A stretch of 64,000 nucleotides of DNA from Flagellimonas sp947499585 (GCF_044596045.1 NZ_CP138995.1:1736001-1800000), one strand, 5' to 3'. Shown: positions 8,662 through 18,166, numbered from the stretch's first letter. The notes: generated from the sequence alone by a model not told the origin. Numbers and translations are program-made.

Positions 8662-9201
8662 ATGCAGCAGACCTCCCAACAATATGATGCAGTGATCAAT
8701 ACCTGCAGGGAACTATTTTTAAAAAAGACGCAAGATTACGGTACGGCTTGGCGCATTTTGAGACTTCCTTCGCTTACAGATCAGATTTTCATCAAGGCCC
8801 AACGTATCCGTAGCTTACAGCAAAATGAAGTGAGAAAAGTGGATGAAGGGGAGCAATCTGAATTTATTGGAATAATAAATTATTCCATAATGGCATTGAT
8901 TCAACTTGAAAAAGGCATTGCAGAACAGCCTGATCTTGATGCAGATGAAGCCATTGGTCTTTATGATAAAGAAGTTTCCATTACAAAAAGTTTGATGGAG
9001 AACAAAAACCATGATTATGGCGAAGCTTGGCGAGATATACGTGTAAGTTCGCTAACGGATTTAATCTTGCAAAAGTTGCTCCGGGTAAAACAAATAGAAG
9101 ATAATGCGGGGGCTACGTTGGTCAGTGAGGGTATAGATGCCAACTATCAGGATATAATCAATTATGCCGTATTTGCGCTAATTCATTTAAGTGAAAAATA
9201 A
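8662..9201 (+). CDS. DUF1599 domain protein with internal duplication
   Basis: This 179-residue protein contains two copies of one unit. The first, near residues 8-90, has LFLKKTQDYGTAWRILRLPSLTDQI, KAQRIRSLQ and IINYSIMALIQL. The second, near 100-179, has LMENKNHDYGEAWRDIRVSSLTDLI, LLRVKQIED and IINYAVFALIHL. This is DUF1599, known in Bacteroidota, often near folP, and without an established activity. There is no signal peptide. The stop TAA shares a base with the ATG of the next gene, which couples it to the DoxX-like membrane protein. Confidence 0.85.
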   Translation: MQQTSQQYDAVINTCRELFLKKTQDYGTAWRILRLPSLTDQIFIKAQRIRSLQQNEVRKVDEGEQSEFIGIINYSIMALIQLEKGIAEQPDLDADEAIGLYDKEVSITKSLMENKNHDYGEAWRDIRVSSLTDLILQKLLRVKQIEDNAGATLVSEGIDANYQDIINYAVFALIHLSEK

Positions 9202-10295
9202 TGAAGTACTTGGTATGGATTTCTAGAATCTTTGTTGGAGTCTTATTTATAATAAGTGGACTCATCAAATTGAATGACCCTGTCGGGTTCTCTTTTAAGC
9301 TTGAGGAATATTTTAGTCAAGGGGTTTTGGATTTACCTTTTTTGATGCCTTTAGCCTTGGCAATTTCCATTTTTGTGGTCATTGTGGAAGTGATTTTAGG
9401 CGTGTTGCTACTTATAGGGTTTAAACCAAAATTTACCGTTTGGAGCCTGCTATTAATGATAGTTTTCTTTACGTTCCTAACATTTTATTCTGCATACTTC
9501 AATAAAGTAACAGATTGTGGTTGCTTTGGAGATGCGGTAAAATTGACTCCATGGGAATCTTTTACAAAAGACATCATTCTTTTAATATTTATTCTAATCT
9601 TATTTTTTGGCAGAAAACATATCAAATCCATTTTTAGTCCCAAAGTCAATTGGATTTTAGGTGGAGTGTCATTGTTTGCGTGCGCTTTGTTTGCGAACCA
9701 CGTATTAAACCATCTGCCCTCTGTTGACTTTAGACCTTATAAGATTGGAGCAAACATTCAAGAAGGTATGAGTGTTCCAGAGAATGCTCCCAAAGCGGTT
9801 TATGAGTATGCTTGGCGATTTAAAGTAAATGGCGATGACAAAATTGTGGTTACCAATGGTGAATACCCATCTGTGGATGGTGAGTTTATTGATGTTGAAA
9901 CAACAGAAATTCAGAAAGGTTATGAACCTCCAATCCATGATTTTACTATTGAACAAGACGGACAGGATTTAGCTTCAGAAATTCTACAAGAAGATAAATT
10001 GATAATGGTTATTGCCTATGATTTGGCTAAAAGTAATAATGATTTTTTCTCCGATGTTGCTGCGGTTGCAACAAAGGCAAAAGCTAAAGGATATAAAGTT
10101 GTGGGAATGTCGGCCTCCAGTAACGAGAGGGCAGATAAGGTTAAGAAAAATTACAATCTAGATTTCGACTTTTATTTTACTGATGAAACCACACTTAAAA
10201 CCATTGTGCGTTCCAATCCGGCAATACTTGTTTTGAAGAAAGGAACAATCATGCAAAAAGTACATTATAACGACTTAGATCAACTAAACTTCTAA
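9201..10295 (+). CDS. DoxX/MauE-type membrane protein with thioredoxin-like tail (BT_3928 family)
   Basis: This 364-residue protein has four to five membrane helices in the first 170 residues, starting with SRIFVGVLFIISGLIKLNDP, which is typical of DoxX/MauE-like proteins. The pair in KVTDCGCFGDAVKL near residue 105 sits at a membrane edge. The C-terminal half (about 175-364) is soluble. Its last 120 residues look thioredoxin-like (LIMVIAYDLAKSNNDFF, then NPAILVLKKGTI) but carry no CxxC. A role in periplasmic thiol or quinone redox is suggested by family resemblance only. The ATG overlaps the preceding stop by one base, and tpiA follows after 27 bases. Confidence 0.78.
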   Translation: MKYLVWISRIFVGVLFIISGLIKLNDPVGFSFKLEEYFSQGVLDLPFLMPLALAISIFVVIVEVILGVLLLIGFKPKFTVWSLLLMIVFFTFLTFYSAYFNKVTDCGCFGDAVKLTPWESFTKDIILLIFILILFFGRKHIKSIFSPKVNWILGGVSLFACALFANHVLNHLPSVDFRPYKIGANIQEGMSVPENAPKAVYEYAWRFKVNGDDKIVVTNGEYPSVDGEFIDVETTEIQKGYEPPIHDFTIEQDGQDLASEILQEDKLIMVIAYDLAKSNNDFFSDVAAVATKAKAKGYKVVGMSASSNERADKVKKNYNLDFDFYFTDETTLKTIVRSNPAILVLKKGTIMQKVHYNDLDQLNF

Positions 10296-10322
10296 AAATA
10301 ACATTAAAGAAATACCAATAAC

Positions 10323-11072
10323 ATGAGAACTAAAATAGTTGCAGGAAACTGGAAAATGAATAAAAACCTTGATGAAACGGAAGTCTTGTTATCAGAATTA
10401 TCGGCAAAATTACCGGATACTCATGCGGAGGTTATTGTAGCGCCAACTTTTGTGAATTTGGTTGCGGCCCAAAGAAACCTACAATCATCAACAATACAAG
10501 TAGCCGCACAGAACATGCACTTTGCTGAAAATGGGGCTTATACAGGCGAAATTTCGGCAGATATGCTTTTGAACATAGAAGTGGATACTGTTATTATAGG
10601 GCATTCTGAACGCCGAGCACTTTTTGGAGAAACGGATGATCTATTATCGAAAAAAACGAGAACGGCATTGGAAAAAGGAATGAAGGTCATTTTCTGTTTT
10701 GGCGAAGAATTGGAAGACAGAAAATCTGACAATCATTTTGCAATTGTCGAAAGCCAGCTAAAGAATGCTTTGTTTGATTTAGATGGCAAAGTATGGAGCA
10801 ACATTGTTTTGGCATACGAACCTGTTTGGGCAATAGGTACGGGTGAAACTGCAAGCCCAGAACAAGCTCAAGAGATGCATGCATTTATAAGAAAAACCAT
10901 TTCAGAAGCTTACAATGCTTCGATTGCTGATGGGGTTTCCATTTTATATGGAGGCAGTGTAAAACCTTCAAATGCTGAAGAGATATTCTCAAAACCAGAT
11001 GTGGATGGTGGTCTTATTGGAGGAGCATCTTTAAAAGCTGATGATTTTGTTGCCATTATCAAGGCCATTTAA
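10323..11072 (+). CDS. tpiA: Triosephosphate isomerase
   Basis: This 249-residue protein has all TIM signatures: VAGNWKMNK near residue 6, IIGHSERR near 93 (catalytic His), AYEPVWAIGTG near 163 (catalytic Glu), YGGSVKPSNA near 207 and DGGLIGGASL near 226. It interconverts dihydroxyacetone phosphate and glyceraldehyde 3-phosphate in glycolysis. It sits in a co-directional run after the DoxX-like gene and 15 bases before prmA. Confidence 0.97.
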   Translation: MRTKIVAGNWKMNKNLDETEVLLSELSAKLPDTHAEVIVAPTFVNLVAAQRNLQSSTIQVAAQNMHFAENGAYTGEISADMLLNIEVDTVIIGHSERRALFGETDDLLSKKTRTALEKGMKVIFCFGEELEDRKSDNHFAIVESQLKNALFDLDGKVWSNIVLAYEPVWAIGTGETASPEQAQEMHAFIRKTISEAYNASIADGVSILYGGSVKPSNAEEIFSKPDVDGGLIGGASLKADDFVAIIKAI

Positions 11073-11087
11073 TCCTTAATTTTTAGT

Positions 11088-11915
11088 TTGGTATATCTTG
11101 AATACAATTTTAAAATAACTCCTTTACAACCTGCAACAGATATTTTGATTGCTGAATTGAGCGAAGCAGGATTTGAGAGTTTTGTGGAGAATGATTCTGA
11201 GCTATTGGCTTATGTGCTGAAATCTGATTGGGAGGAAGGCATTTTGAAGGATTTGTTTGCACTTCAAAATCCAGATTTTAAAATTACTTGGTCCAGTAAA
11301 GAGATTGTTCAACAAAACTGGAATGCCGAGTGGGAAAAAAGCTTTCAACCCATTAAGGTTGGTGATGAATGCATGGTAAGAGCTCCTTTCCATGAGTCAG
11401 AGAACGTAGCATATGATATTGTTATAGAACCCAAAATGAGTTTTGGGACAGGGCATCATGAGACAACCCATATGATGTTACAACATATTTTAGATATGGA
11501 TTTTAAAGGAAAATCAGTTCTGGACATGGGTTGTGGCACTGGAGTTTTGGCAATACTTGCTAAAATGAGAGGAGCCAAATCTGTGGATGCCATTGATATT
11601 GATGAATGGTGTTTTTTAAACTCCAAAGAAAACGTTGAACGAAATAGTTGTAATGACATTGATGTTTATCAAGGTGATAGCAGTTTATTAACTGATAAAA
11701 AGTATGATATTATACTTGCTAACATCAACAGGAATATTTTGCTTGAGGATATTCCAATTTATGCCAATTGCCTAAATACTGGTGGCACACTTTTCTTAAG
11801 TGGCTTTTATTTGGAGGATTTAGATGCAATTTCTTCAAAATGTGGTGCATATAGTTTAGAATTTGAAAAAAAACTAGAAAAGAATAATTGGATTTCCACA
11901 AAATATGTAAATTAG
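11088..11915 (+). CDS. prmA: Ribosomal protein L11 methyltransferase
   Basis: This 275-residue protein carries the substrate segment PKMSFGTGHHETTHMM near residue 114 and the SAM-binding motif VLDMGCGTGVLAILAKMRGA near 142. The catalytic-loop segment DIILANINRNIL is near 206. PrmA trimethylates ribosomal protein L11. The start is read as TTG at 11088, giving VYLEYNFKITPLQP at the N-terminus, where related flavobacterial proteins begin. No ATG is available nearby upstream. clpS follows 20 bases after the stop, the usual order in this phylum. Confidence 0.94.
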   Translation: MVYLEYNFKITPLQPATDILIAELSEAGFESFVENDSELLAYVLKSDWEEGILKDLFALQNPDFKITWSSKEIVQQNWNAEWEKSFQPIKVGDECMVRAPFHESENVAYDIVIEPKMSFGTGHHETTHMMLQHILDMDFKGKSVLDMGCGTGVLAILAKMRGAKSVDAIDIDEWCFLNSKENVERNSCNDIDVYQGDSSLLTDKKYDIILANINRNILLEDIPIYANCLNTGGTLFLSGFYLEDLDAISSKCGAYSLEFEKKLEKNNWISTKYVN

Positions 11916-11935
11916 GATTGATTAATTCCAAAATT

Positions 11936-12211
11936 ATGGGAATCAAAGAAAAAGTATCAGAAGAACTCCTTTTAGAAGAACAAACTGTAAAGCAGAGTGA
12001 GATAGTGCTTTTTAATGACGAGGTGAATACTTTTGACCATGTTATTGAAACGCTAATAGACGTCTGCGAACATACTCCGGAACAAGCGGAGCAGTGCTCT
12101 TTAATTGTACATCACAATGGTAAGTGCACTGTAAAGACTGGTGAGTATAAAGATTTAAAACCTAGATGCTCAAAATTACTTCAAGCTGGGTTGAGTGCTG
12201 AGATTGTTTAG
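11936..12211 (+). CDS. clpS: ATP-dependent Clp protease adaptor ClpS
   Basis: The protein is 91 residues from the ATG at 11936 (MGIKEKVSEE). The longer open frame from 11888 would overlap prmA and adds residues that do not look like the family. The core motif VLFNDEVNTFDHVIETL near residue 25, the EQAEQCSLIVHHNGKC segment and the final KLLQAGLSAEIV match ClpS of Bacteroidota. ClpS brings N-degron substrates to ClpA/ClpC. It is the last gene of the core block and converges on the GH17 gene with 48 bases between stops and no visible terminator. Confidence 0.93.
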   Translation: MGIKEKVSEELLLEEQTVKQSEIVLFNDEVNTFDHVIETLIDVCEHTPEQAEQCSLIVHHNGKCTVKTGEYKDLKPRCSKLLQAGLSAEIV

Positions 12212-12259
12212 AGTTTATCTAGATATAATTCCGACAAACTCTTTTCAATAAATTGTTGA

Positions 12260-13147
12260 TTAAAACTTTAGTGCCTCATCCTTATCCCAAAGACCCCAAT
12301 AAGCCCCTACATCTCCTTCAGCTCCAACTTTCCAAGATTCATCAAAAGATGAGAAGTAGAATACCTCAATATCATCTTCTTCAGACCATTTTTGAGTGTT
12401 CATGAAATATTTCAATGCGTTTTCATGAGATGGGAATGCACCTTCAAGACTTGTTCCTTGACTAGGCCACCCGGTTTCAGAAACGATTATCTTTTTGCCA
12501 TTGGCTACTTTCAACACTCTTTGATACATGTCTTTCATGTACAGCAAAGAATAATCCATATCGCAACCTTCCCAAAACGGATAACAATTAGCTAGAATAA
12601 CATCACAAGCTTCGGTTATTCTTTCACGTTCAGTAAATTCATAATAGGCGTCAACATAGCCAACAGGAACATTGGGAACTGCTTGCTTCACTTGATTCAT
12701 AAAATCTAACAGTTCATCTTCCGTTAAATCTCCCCGTAGCATTACTTCGTTGCCAACTGCTGCAATATCAACGTATCCATCTTTGGCCAATTCAATGAGG
12801 TTTTCAATTTCTTGCTTATTTACTTTTGGGTCATCACCTAACCAAGCACCCACCATGGTCTTAATTCCATATTCTCTGGCAATACGCGGAATGGCTTCAT
12901 TACCTTCTGTACATGAAAAAGAACGAATCCATTTGGTATACGGCTTAATAATTTCCATTCGTCTACGTATTTGATCCTCTGTAATCTGATCTCCTGGTTT
13001 TTGACCTTCTATATAGGGACTAAAACATAATCCATGCATTCCGCCTTCTAAAACGCGTTTGCATAGAATTTCCAGTTCTTCAGTGGTTTTACCGACATAG
13101 TCTAGTGCGGCCAACGCCAAAAACTTTTCTTTTCTAGATGACGACAT
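12260..13147 (-). CDS. Cytoplasmic GH17 beta-1,3-glucan-active enzyme
   Basis: This 295-residue protein has the GH17 barrel signatures: acid/base Glu in AAVGNEVMLRGD (residue 134) and nucleophile Glu in IIVSETGWPSQGTS (residue 224). The first residues MSSSRKEKFLALAALDY show no signal peptide, so it should act inside the cell. GH17 enzymes cut or transfer beta-1,3-glucosyl chains. In this cluster it could trim imported laminari-oligosaccharides or act as a transglycosylase. It is the distal gene on the minus strand, 113 bases after the small membrane protein gene. A lipoprotein GH17 in the same cluster (16874-18166) is quite different in length and sequence, so this is not a recent duplication. 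Confidence 0.87.
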   Translation of the reverse strand: MSSSRKEKFLALAALDYVGKTTEELEILCKRVLEGGMHGLCFSPYIEGQKPGDQITEDQIRRRMEIIKPYTKWIRSFSCTEGNEAIPRIAREYGIKTMVGAWLGDDPKVNKQEIENLIELAKDGYVDIAAVGNEVMLRGDLTEDELLDFMNQVKQAVPNVPVGYVDAYYEFTERERITEACDVILANCYPFWEGCDMDYSLLYMKDMYQRVLKVANGKKIIVSETGWPSQGTSLEGAFPSHENALKYFMNTQKWSEEDDIEVFYFSSFDESWKVGAEGDVGAYWGLWDKDEALKF

Positions 13148-13260
13148 AATGTTCTGTTATATTGTATTATTAGGTTTATTCAAATTTAGGCTAAAGTTCC
13201 CCACTACGTTTTACTAATTCAGGTTTAATTTCTCAATAGATTCATCCTTAGTGGTATGTA

Positions 13261-13875
13261 CTAAAAAACTCCTCTACAGTTTTTCCTTGTGTAAATCTTA
13301 AGGCGCTCCACTTCTTTGGCTCCAGCTGGTATTTCTTCTAGCTTTAAACCGGGATAATCATCGGCTTCTTTCCATTTTTCTATTGTGGAACTAAAAAATG
13401 AAGAAGCTGCGGGGTCTACCTCATAAATAATCAAATCATAAGCCTCTCCCTTATCTCCACCAAAACGAGTAACAACCTGCCATTCGCCTTCTCTTTTGTA
13501 GGATGTATTGGTATGGTCAGATTGTGGATAATATCTATCATCAGTGGGTCTAACCATTACCCAAATATCTTTTTTATGGGCTTCGGGATATACTCCCATT
13601 GTTAAAATCCGGCAATCCACAGAATCTTTATCTATTGGAGAAACAACTTTTACAGCATTAACCGGTCCGTCAATCTTTAACTTTTTTCCTATAGAGACTT
13701 GTTCAATTTGGCTATTATAATTGACTAAATCTGATGAATAACTTCCGTAAATCATCATTAAAACACCAAGGATTCCTAAAGGTATTCCTAGCTTAGAACT
13801 ACCTTTTTTACTTGCGAGCAGCGCAATCAAGATAAATAAGACTCCTATTATTAGTATTATTATTTTGGTTGACAT
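13261..13875 (-). CDS. Unrecognised small membrane-anchored protein of the glucan cluster
   Basis: I do not recognise a family. The 204-residue protein has two hydrophobic segments at about 5-21 and 29-45 joined by KKGSSKLG, then a soluble domain of about 155 residues. That domain contains KKLKIDGPVNAVKVVSP, DSVDCRILTMGVYPEAHKKDIWV and a Cys in TRKNCRGVF at the very end. The topology suggests an inner-membrane hairpin with the soluble domain on one side, and I cannot tell which. It lies between the sugar symporter (48 bases upstream) and the cytoplasmic GH17, co-directional with both, so a role in inner-membrane uptake of the glucan product is an inference from position alone. Confidence 0.6.
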   Translation of the reverse strand: MSTKIIILIIGVLFILIALLASKKGSSKLGIPLGILGVLMMIYGSYSSDLVNYNSQIEQVSIGKKLKIDGPVNAVKVVSPIDKDSVDCRILTMGVYPEAHKKDIWVMVRPTDDRYYPQSDHTNTSYKREGEWQVVTRFGGDKGEAYDLIIYEVDPAASSFFSSTIEKWKEADDYPGLKLEEIPAGAKEVERLKIYTRKNCRGVF

Positions 13876-13923
13876 TTTATTATTTTTTTTAGTTATATAA
13901 ATTCACTTAACAATTCAACATTG

Positions 13924-15354
13924 TTATAACACGCCTCTTCTTTCTTCTAATTGAGCTTTAATATCTTTTGCTCTTTCTTCAGACAGGCTGTATTTCCACA
14001 TAATCCAAATAGCCAAAGCAGCTGTTACTATAGGTATAATTATGTCAGCGATTCGCAACTTTGTTAAAGTATCAATAGATTGAGTAGCTGCGTTGCCGTC
14101 AAATCCTATTAACTTTAATACTAGGCCTCCTAAAACTAGAGCCAATCCTTGACCAAGTTTTACAACCCACCAGTATAATGCTCCGAAAGTACCCTCTTTC
14201 CTTGGCATGCCATTAACAAGTTCATCTAAATCACAAACATCGGCAGTCATACTCATCATTAAGGTGAATAAACTTCCTAAACCAAATGACATTAAAGGTA
14301 TTGGAATAAAAGAAAGCCAAATATTGTCAGGAGTAAAAGCCCACCATTTCATGGCATATCCAACAATGGAAAGAGCTGTTGAAATAATAAACGCTTTCTT
14401 TTTACCCCATTTTTCAGCCATTTTTGATACAATTGGAATCACTAAAAATGCTGAAACCAATGCTCCAATGGAACTAAACCAAGCTGGCCATGTTGAAGTG
14501 GCTTCGTAGCTCCCATTAAAAATATAAAAAACGAAAATGAAAAAACTAAAAGACGCCACAATTTGGTAACCGTTAAATACTAAAAAAGTAGCGCCACATA
14601 ATTTCATAAAAGGTTTATTCTTTACAGCCTCTTTTATACTGATGAATAAATCCTTCAAGTTGGTAAACATTGAGGTAAAAGTTAATTTTTTCCTATTTCC
14701 CATATGAGAAGCATCGATACCTCTACAAAAAATAGCTGGCAAAAGACCTAGTAGTAAACAAGCTACTCCTACATAAATTGCCATGGTTCTTACACCTTCA
14801 GCTTGATTACTAAAAATATTAGGGTCGGCAATAATTACCCAAAACCAAGGAACAATTACCCAAGCCAATAGACCAACCGTTTGCGAAAACGCCATTATAC
14901 GTGTACGTTCGTTATAATCAGAAGTCATTTCATAGCCTAAACCTACCAATGGCGTAGCAAACATGGTATTTCCAATAAGAAAAACCATAGACATAATTAG
15001 AAAGTACCAAAAATTATAGTCTGAAGAATTGTTTTCATCAAGCTGCCAAAGAAGCACAAAAGTAATGGCACTTAAAATACCTCCAACCAAAATATATGGT
15101 CTCCTTCTGCCCCATTTTGAACTTGTGTTATCCGAAATAAATCCCATGATTGGATCGGTAATCGCATCAAAAAATCGAGGCAATCCACCTAAAAGTCCTG
15201 CCAAAAATGGGTCCATTCCAAAAGCAGTCAATAAAAAGAACATAAAGAAACCCAATGCTCCAGGGTATAGGTTCAAAACCAAATGACCTGCACCGAATGC
15301 AGCCTTTTGCCCTAATGGTACTCTATCTTTTTCAGCTGTTTTTACAATTGACAT
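13924..15354 (-). CDS. GPH-family sugar:cation symporter (MFS fold)
   Basis: This 476-residue protein has about 12 membrane helices. The loop FFDAITDPIMGFISDNTSSKWGRRRPYI near residue 62 is the hallmark of the glycoside-pentoside-hexuronide symporters. Later segments PRKEGTFGALYWWVVKLGQG and LTFTSMFTNLKDLF fit the same family. It should move small glycosides across the inner membrane with a cation. It lies between the GH30 gene (12 bases upstream) and the small membrane protein gene, so the substrate is probably glucose, gentiobiose or short beta-glucan oligomers. That is inferred from context. Confidence 0.88.
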   Translation of the reverse strand: MSIVKTAEKDRVPLGQKAAFGAGHLVLNLYPGALGFFMFFLLTAFGMDPFLAGLLGGLPRFFDAITDPIMGFISDNTSSKWGRRRPYILVGGILSAITFVLLWQLDENNSSDYNFWYFLIMSMVFLIGNTMFATPLVGLGYEMTSDYNERTRIMAFSQTVGLLAWVIVPWFWVIIADPNIFSNQAEGVRTMAIYVGVACLLLGLLPAIFCRGIDASHMGNRKKLTFTSMFTNLKDLFISIKEAVKNKPFMKLCGATFLVFNGYQIVASFSFFIFVFYIFNGSYEATSTWPAWFSSIGALVSAFLVIPIVSKMAEKWGKKKAFIISTALSIVGYAMKWWAFTPDNIWLSFIPIPLMSFGLGSLFTLMMSMTADVCDLDELVNGMPRKEGTFGALYWWVVKLGQGLALVLGGLVLKLIGFDGNAATQSIDTLTKLRIADIIIPIVTAALAIWIMWKYSLSEERAKDIKAQLEERRGVL

Positions 15355-15366
15355 AATCGTTTTGTT

Positions 15367-16872
15367 TTAGTTAGTATTAGTTGGTTTTTTAATGACCACT
15401 GTTTGTATTGCTTGAGGGCTTATTTGTATGGTATTGGAACTTTCACCCAGTGATAATGCTATTTGTTTTGTTTCTGCCCCTTGGTTTAATAGAATCACAG
15501 TAATTGACCCATCTGGGTTTTGTGCTGCAGTAACCATCAAAGAATCATCAGAGTTTTCAAAACCTATGCGCACGGCGCCAGGTCGTATGTATTTGCTAAA
15601 ATGAGCGAGGGTATAGTAAATTGGAGTAAAGTATACTTCATCTTTTTCTGGATCTACAATTACGGGAGCTACGCACCAGTTTTTGAACCAATTAGGACCT
15701 CCTTGTGTATCTAGGACCATGTTCCAGTCTATCCAGCCATCTACCCAATTGTTAAGACAGCCAATGATGTCACGGGCATATCTGTAGACAGGAGCGTATT
15801 TTGGGTGCAAGTGTTTTTCATGTTCCGGTGCCCAATCCCATCCCCAATCTGTAGCTTCTTTGGACCAATACCATTGATCATCTTTCCATTTGGGAACTTC
15901 TGCATCAACACATGCCTCCGATTGTATTAGATATTTTGTAGGAGCTGCGTTATGTGCAAATTGCAAGGATTCTGGAAACCAATCGTACGTGCTAGCATAC
16001 CAATGTATTGCAGTGCCGTCAAAGTACTTAGAAGAGGCTTCGTCTTGGAACATAACCTTTACCCATTCTTCCAATTCTTCTCCTCGATTTTGATCATAAC
16101 CCAATATTTTTACATCATGCCCATCAGTTTCTAACTTAGGGCCTAAATGATGTTTAACAAAATCTGTCATTTCTTGGGGGCTGTAATGCATGCTCTCCCA
16201 GTTGTTATTGTTGCCTAATGGTTCGTTTTCTACCGTAAATCCCCAAATATCAATATCCTCAAGTTTATAGGCATCAATATATTTTGAAAAGAATAAAGCC
16301 CAGGTATCATAGTATTCAGGTAATAATTTACCTCCGCGCCAATCGTTGTTGTCTTTCATCCATGGTGGAGCTGTCCACGGAGAGGCCAATATTTTGAACC
16401 CATCTTTGGATGCAGCCATGGCCTCTTTAATAAATGGGATGATATCATCGCGGTCTTCGTCAATAGAGAAATTTTTTAATTCCATATCCCCTTCAACAGG
16501 GGCATAAGAGTAATTGCTTACTGAGAAGTCGCATGAGTTCATATGTGTTCGTGTCAAGGAATATCTGGCACCCTCATTCCCAAAGTAAGCATCAATGATT
16601 TTTTTACGATTCTCTTTGCTCAATTGATTCAACAGATAAGCCGAAGCTTCTGTAAATGAACCACCGAATCCAGTAATAGTCTGAAATTTTTGTTCTGGCA
16701 GTAATTTGATTTGTGAAGTAACTCCATCAGCAACTACTTCGGTTATCGGACTTAATTTATTTCCATCTGCTGAAGTTTCATAAACTTCAACTTCTAATTT
16801 GTTCTCTACGGCGCAAGCACTGAGTATTACGGTCAATGTCAATGTGATATTAAATTTGTTAAACTTTTTCAT
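15367..16872 (-). CDS. GH30 beta-glucanase lipoprotein, probably beta-1,6-active
   Basis: From the ATG at 16872 the protein is 501 residues. A longer frame starting at 16920 would run into the upstream GH17 gene and lacks a signal at its front. The signal MKKFNKFNITLTLTVILSAC has its lipid Cys at 20. The GH30 barrel starts with FQTITGFGGSFTEASA. The acid/base Glu lies in GFTVENEPL (about 217) and the nucleophile Glu in YLIQSEACVD (about 319). A beta-sandwich closes the protein. GH30 members of this type cleave beta-1,6-glucosidic bonds, which would remove laminarin side branches. The start is 1 base after the stop of the GH17 lipoprotein gene, a tight operon link. Confidence 0.9.
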   Translation of the reverse strand: MKKFNKFNITLTLTVILSACAVENKLEVEVYETSADGNKLSPITEVVADGVTSQIKLLPEQKFQTITGFGGSFTEASAYLLNQLSKENRKKIIDAYFGNEGARYSLTRTHMNSCDFSVSNYSYAPVEGDMELKNFSIDEDRDDIIPFIKEAMAASKDGFKILASPWTAPPWMKDNNDWRGGKLLPEYYDTWALFFSKYIDAYKLEDIDIWGFTVENEPLGNNNNWESMHYSPQEMTDFVKHHLGPKLETDGHDVKILGYDQNRGEELEEWVKVMFQDEASSKYFDGTAIHWYASTYDWFPESLQFAHNAAPTKYLIQSEACVDAEVPKWKDDQWYWSKEATDWGWDWAPEHEKHLHPKYAPVYRYARDIIGCLNNWVDGWIDWNMVLDTQGGPNWFKNWCVAPVIVDPEKDEVYFTPIYYTLAHFSKYIRPGAVRIGFENSDDSLMVTAAQNPDGSITVILLNQGAETKQIALSLGESSNTIQISPQAIQTVVIKKPTNTN

Positions 16873-16873
16873 C

Positions 16874-18166
16874 TTAATGCATGATAGCTTGTTCTTTCTT
16901 TGTGGGAGGGACCAGAACATCTTTCATTAATGCATCTTTATCTCCGTTGTATGTTTTGGTGATAGGATTTCCATTTCTGGTCAACCCGCTAAAAGTCCCT
17001 TTATCAACCAAGTCCCATAAAGCATATTTTGCTTGTCCATCTATGGTAAACAAACCAAAATGATTTTCAGAGCCATGCACATTTTGAGCATCTTTCCATT
17101 GCTCGTTAAAAGCTTCAAAATAAAAACAAGATATACCTTCTTTATTAGTCCAATTACGCATATGTTCATGATAGGCCGCTTCTTTGTATTCGTCTGTTGC
17201 CTTTGATCCAGTTGGCCCATAATGACCATTGGAGACTGTTGCCCACCCAGTTTCACCAATATGTATGGGTTTGTTTACGCCAACACTTTTTGCATGATCT
17301 GATACTGCTTTATACTGAGCCTTGGCAAATTCTTTGGCACGAAGCATTGCCGCATCTATTTTTTCAATAGCTGAAAGCTGCTCCTCTTCTTCAGGTACAC
17401 CCCAAAACTCAGGGTTATAGTGTGAGTTGTGATAGGCGTACGTATGCATGGAAATGTAATCCACGGCTTTAATAAGATTTTCTAAGTCTTCAGTATGATA
17501 ACTCTCGTCTCCACCTCCCCAAGAAGCAAAATCATCAGAACTTGTAATCCATAGCTCTTTCGGTAGTTCTCCATTTTTCTTTAACTCTTGAAGATGATTC
17601 ACCCATTTTAGGATAACACTGGGCTGCACATAATAGCTGGTTGCCCATTTTACCATGGCCTCATTGCCTACAGCAATGATTTTTACAATGTCTGGATATT
17701 TGTTTGCCAACTCCGCAGCTCTGGCAATTTCACCCTCGTTTTGTTCACTTTCCACTTCATGATCCGGAGTTTCACCGGTCCAAGCGTTTTTACAGTCTAT
17801 CCATGCACCTAGCATTACGTACATTTCAAAGTTGGAATCCTCAATCTTTAGTTCGCTAATGGCTTTTAGCAAATTGGAAGCTTGTTGAAGCTGAACGTTA
17901 TACGTCCGTAAAATTTTGATGCCCATTGCAGATAGTATTTTCATATCATCTTTTAGCTCATCAATTGTAGGTTGAACTTCGCGAGTGGCTTCTCTATAAC
18001 CTCCGTATGATATGGCCAAGTAATCAGGATTGCCTAGAATATCTTTAGCTGTCACTTCTTTTATTGTTTGGGGTTGATTTCCTGTTGTTTTGGTTGTTTT
18101 CACGTTACATGAATGGTTTGTTACTAAAACTATTGCTGCAACTATTATTTTTACTATTGATTTCAT
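16874..18166 (-). CDS. GH17 endo- or exo-beta-1,3-glucanase lipoprotein
   Basis: This 430-residue protein has a lipoprotein signal (lipid Cys at 20 in VTNHSC). The GH17 catalytic residues lie in IIAVGNEAMVKW (acid/base Glu 169) and PIHIGETGWATV (nucleophile Glu 305). The segment MKILSAMGIKILRTYNVQ is the usual first strand of this fold. It probably attacks beta-1,3-glucan or its oligomers in the periplasm or on the outer membrane. It stands between GH3 (75 bases upstream) and GH30 (1 base downstream), all minus strand. Confidence 0.9.
   Translation of the reverse strand: MKSIVKIIVAAIVLVTNHSCNVKTTKTTGNQPQTIKEVTAKDILGNPDYLAISYGGYREATREVQPTIDELKDDMKILSAMGIKILRTYNVQLQQASNLLKAISELKIEDSNFEMYVMLGAWIDCKNAWTGETPDHEVESEQNEGEIARAAELANKYPDIVKIIAVGNEAMVKWATSYYVQPSVILKWVNHLQELKKNGELPKELWITSSDDFASWGGGDESYHTEDLENLIKAVDYISMHTYAYHNSHYNPEFWGVPEEEEQLSAIEKIDAAMLRAKEFAKAQYKAVSDHAKSVGVNKPIHIGETGWATVSNGHYGPTGSKATDEYKEAAYHEHMRNWTNKEGISCFYFEAFNEQWKDAQNVHGSENHFGLFTIDGQAKYALWDLVDKGTFSGLTRNGNPITKTYNGDKDALMKDVLVPPTKKEQAIMH

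Noticed and set aside
11888..11935. Longer start for clpS
   Set aside because: The extra 16 residues overlap prmA and are unlike ClpS N-termini; the ATG at 11936 fits better.
16873..16920. Extended start of GH30
   Set aside because: It would overlap the GH17 lipoprotein gene, and the signal peptide begins at the ATG at 16872.
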